A DNA stretch of 64,000 bases, from the NCBI RefSeq assembly GCF_038396675.1, contig NC_088927.1, positions 37,237,501-37,301,500 of the forward strand, written 5' to 3'. A program made the position numbers and the translations under genes. Source of the stretch: Hydra vulgaris (Eukaryota > Cnidaria > Hydrozoa > Anthoathecata > Hydridae). Position 1 is the first letter of the stretch. Each line of letters begins with the position of its first letter. The notes below the pieces were generated by a model that saw only the letters and a program-made list of their open reading frames with translations, ran no database searches and was not told the origin of the DNA. Below are positions 61,333-64,000 of this stretch, piece after piece.

Positions 61333-63717
61333 CAGAGTAAAACCAGGTCAAACCGCACACTTATCAATAAAAATTAAATAATTTTTTTATTTTTCATTTT
61401 TTTTTATTAGATAGGTAATAAAAAACTACATAAGATAATATAAATATATGTTAAAAAAAAAATTATAAAATTATCGAAAATATTAAATGTAAAAAAAAAA
61501 GTTGTGTGGCTTAACGCAAAGCATAAAGAGTTTACGCTTTGCGTTAAGTTTAGCAACTTTAACAGCTTCCTTTGTTGCTTTCACCTTTTGTTTGACGAAC
61601 TCGATTACATTTTCTTCTGTAATACATTTTCCACCAAGTTTTAACATGTTGCACTGCTTTGATATCTTAACATGCAATTGATTTCTGGCTTGAAAAAACT
61701 GCTTCAACTCTATCTAGATCCGGTTTTGCATCGCTCAACACATGCTTGATACCTATCAAAACTTGAAGCTGGTGTAGTTGAGAAAGATGGTCATCGGTGT
61801 GTAGTTGGAGTAGGTGCTGCGGCGGCTGTTGAAGATAATGAAGCTGTGTCTGAGCAAGATGGTGTAGGTGCTGTGTAAACTTTTAAAGTTAATTAAGGTG
61901 GATTAAACGTTTGTGTGATTGCTAATGCCTTATGATTTATGTTGTTTTTATCAAGTGGAAATAAGCCAGTGTACTGGAAACCAGCAATTGCATGCAAGCA
62001 TGTAAGACATTAACCACTCTCGTTCAGCAGTGCGAGCAATGGTGGAAAATTTTGTTTATCTTAATTCTTACATTTTGAGTCTTTGTAATACTTTTTAAGA
62101 ATTTCTTTCTATGCTTGTTTGACATGACAATAGACACCTCTATCTGATGGTTGTAGAATATGTGAAGAATTCTCTGGTAGACAAATCAAGATTGTATTAT
62201 GTTTTACCGCTTATATTATATATACCGCTTCCAAAGTTATGTATAATACTGCTTCCAAAGTTATGTGAGTTGTATGCTCATCTAATACTAAAATATGAAT
62301 ACTACCAATTTGCTCAGTTTCAGGTATAAATACTTCTTTCAGCCATTTAATAAACGTATCATGCTCCATCCAACCTGATTTTGAAATTGAATATTTGGTG
62401 CCAATTAAACCATCTCTTGCCCTGTTAGGACAAAAGTTTCTTTTGGCTTTGTATGTCATAAATGGTGGTGAAAAATACCTATCAACGTTACAGCAATTGT
62501 TTGCAGTATAATGAATTTTTTAATTGTTACCAGTAAGTTTAAATGCACGTCTTGTCCCTTTTCGACACACTATGGTTGCTTTGCATTGATCACCTGAAAA
62601 ACCTGTTTCATCATAATTCCAAATATGCAACCCAAAAGTTTGCCAGTCTGTTGATGTTGGCTACCCATTCAAAATAATGATCAATTGTTTCTGGCGTACA
62701 AGAAGTGGCTCTTTTAGATGCTAAGTTATCCATTTTTCTTGTTGAAATTTCTTTTGACCATCTCTTCATAAAGGCATAAAACCAGTCTTTACCAGGCTTG
62801 CCATTTTTGAATAAATGCAATTGATCTTCGTGTTTAAGTTAGCATACAAATTCTAGGATTTCATTTCAGGTTAAACCATAACCCCAGTCACCAAGTTAGA
62901 GCGCATGCACCATCAATCTTTCTGTTTTATTTGAGAGTACCGTTGTTGTACCTGAGCCATGGAAGCCTTTGTTGTTATTTTTGTGATCTTTGAGGGTTGA
63001 GACTGGAATGCCATGTTTTGAATGCAGCTTTTCTCATGATGTTTTATTTTCTTTCATATCAGTTAATGCAGCTAGTATATTATCGTCCTTGTATGCTTTT
63101 GTTTTTTTAGTTCACATGTTAAAGTAAGTGAGTTAAATTGAATTGAGTGAGTGATGATTATATTGAGGAATAATATAATAATTGGTTTTTAATGAGTAAA
63201 AGATGATTATATGAACAAATAACATTATAGTTCATTTTTAATTAAACCGGAATTAGCATTTAGTTAATTAGATAAAGATAGGCGCTTATTCACTTGCAAA
63301 AAACTAAACTAAGTAATTAATCGAGTGTGCGGTTTTCTCAGAAAAAATAGTTTTTTTTACTTTTTCGATTTTTTATTTAACTTTTTGTTCTAACTGCATA
63401 AAAATTATACTATAAGAATAAAAATTAAATTTCCAACAAGATAGTGCTAAAATTTTATGTCAGTTTCGGTTCAAGCGCTATTTTGTTTGCAACAATAAAA
63501 AGTATTTAAAAAATTTTATCTCCCCATTAAAGTTTTATTTTTAAAAAAAATGGAGTTGAATTGGCATATAATTTTATCAATTCGAATAGAGGAGATAGTT
63601 ATGTGTTTGAAACTATTTTATTTTTCTCATAGCCATATCCGTTTAGTTTTTACTTGATAATTTTGATCAGTGTGCTGAATGATGATATGGTGTGCGGTTT
63701 GACCTGGTTTTACTCTA
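61333..63717 (-). mobile_element. pogo-like transposon, 2.4 kb
   Basis: The ends (C/T)AGAGTAAAACCAGGTCAAA and the inner CCGCACAC are near-perfect inverted repeats of 27 bp. TA precedes the left end; TT follows the right. It carries a minus-strand transposase pseudogene. Confidence 0.88.
61520..63117 (-). pseudogene. pogo-like transposase pseudogene
   Basis: ATG at 63115-63117 is followed at once by TGA. Then TKKTKAYKDDNILAALTDMK and SKHGIPVSTLKDHK (pipsqueak-type helix-turn-helix), NGKPGKDWFYAFMKRW and NLASKRATSCTPETIDHYFE (CENP-B-type second DNA-binding helix set), a damaged catalytic region with FSGDQCKAT-type text, KRNFCPNRARDGLIGTKYSI, SKSGWMEHDTFIKWLKEVFI, IHILVLDEHTTHITLEA (the D-x-H-x-S-H block, Gly changed to Glu), a gap, and the basic C-terminus CITEENVIEFVKQKVKATKE. 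At least three stops and a deletion near 61900-62200. Confidence 0.8.
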
Positions 63718-64000
63718 TTAATGTAGCTTTCAGAAAAATATGATTTTTTTATAAATCAAAACAGTCCTCTAGTTTTTCTACACAAAAACTATCGGACATT
63801 TATAAGTCCTTACCCTGTAATTTCAATAATAAATTTATATTACCTGGTTACCTATTGTTCAGTTACTTAATCTTATAAAATTATTTTTCGACACAAAATG
63901 TTGTCTTAATACTAACCATAGCACGATAAGAATTATTCATTGAAATTTTTACATTTCTAAAGACAATCCATTGATTTTTCTACGTTTTCCTTAACACTTG
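63718..64000. other. Window end, nothing recognised
   Basis: AT-rich. No feature recognised. Confidence 0.4.

Overview
The window looks like nuclear DNA of a cnidarian, most likely Hydra (inference). It is extremely AT-rich, has long (TA)n microsatellites every few kilobases, carries an intron-rich eukaryotic gene, and is crowded with remains of LINE, Penelope, hAT, Tc1/mariner, pogo and Tnp2-like transposons. No bacterial-style operons, rRNA genes or convincing functional tRNAs were seen.

Only one ordinary host gene is recognised with confidence: the 3' half of CCDC40, an axonemal ruler protein, on the + strand. Its last seven exons lie between 3402 and 28097, all splice phases agree, and they encode the C-terminal 406 residues. 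One 20.3-kb intron (3911-24216) holds a foldback element, LINE and Penelope pieces, minisatellites, a perfect 410-bp tandem duplication and a 3.4-kb hAT element with an 8-bp target duplication.

From 28.1 to 38.4 kb there is a broken member of an unrecognised cysteine-rich family (29600-31145, minus), two related hAT remnants, one of them split by a 201-bp MITE, a tRNA-derived SINE, and an element with repeated GGTAATATGAGCA-type motifs.

The most notable region is 39.2-53.1 kb, a nested set of transposons. A PHD-finger-bearing LINE is split at a Tyr codon of its zinc finger by a 7.06-kb DNA transposon (39276-46338). That transposon has 13-bp CCCGGTGGGAAAT inverted ends, a TA target duplication, CTAGC/CGATA-rich subterminal repeats including a 222-bp tandem array, a Tnp2-like transposase exon, and a second multi-exon gene on the same strand ending in a DUF4806-like domain. 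The same LINE is split again by a 1.93-kb hAT element with a perfect 8-bp duplication, and a Jockey-like LINE follows directly.

The last 11 kb contain a Tc1-like element, an unrecognised coding remnant split by a SINE with a 7-bp duplication, a mariner fragment and a pogo-like element. Apart from CCDC40 and possibly the DUF4806-like gene, coding material is degenerate. All family names rest on reading motifs by eye; no database search was possible.
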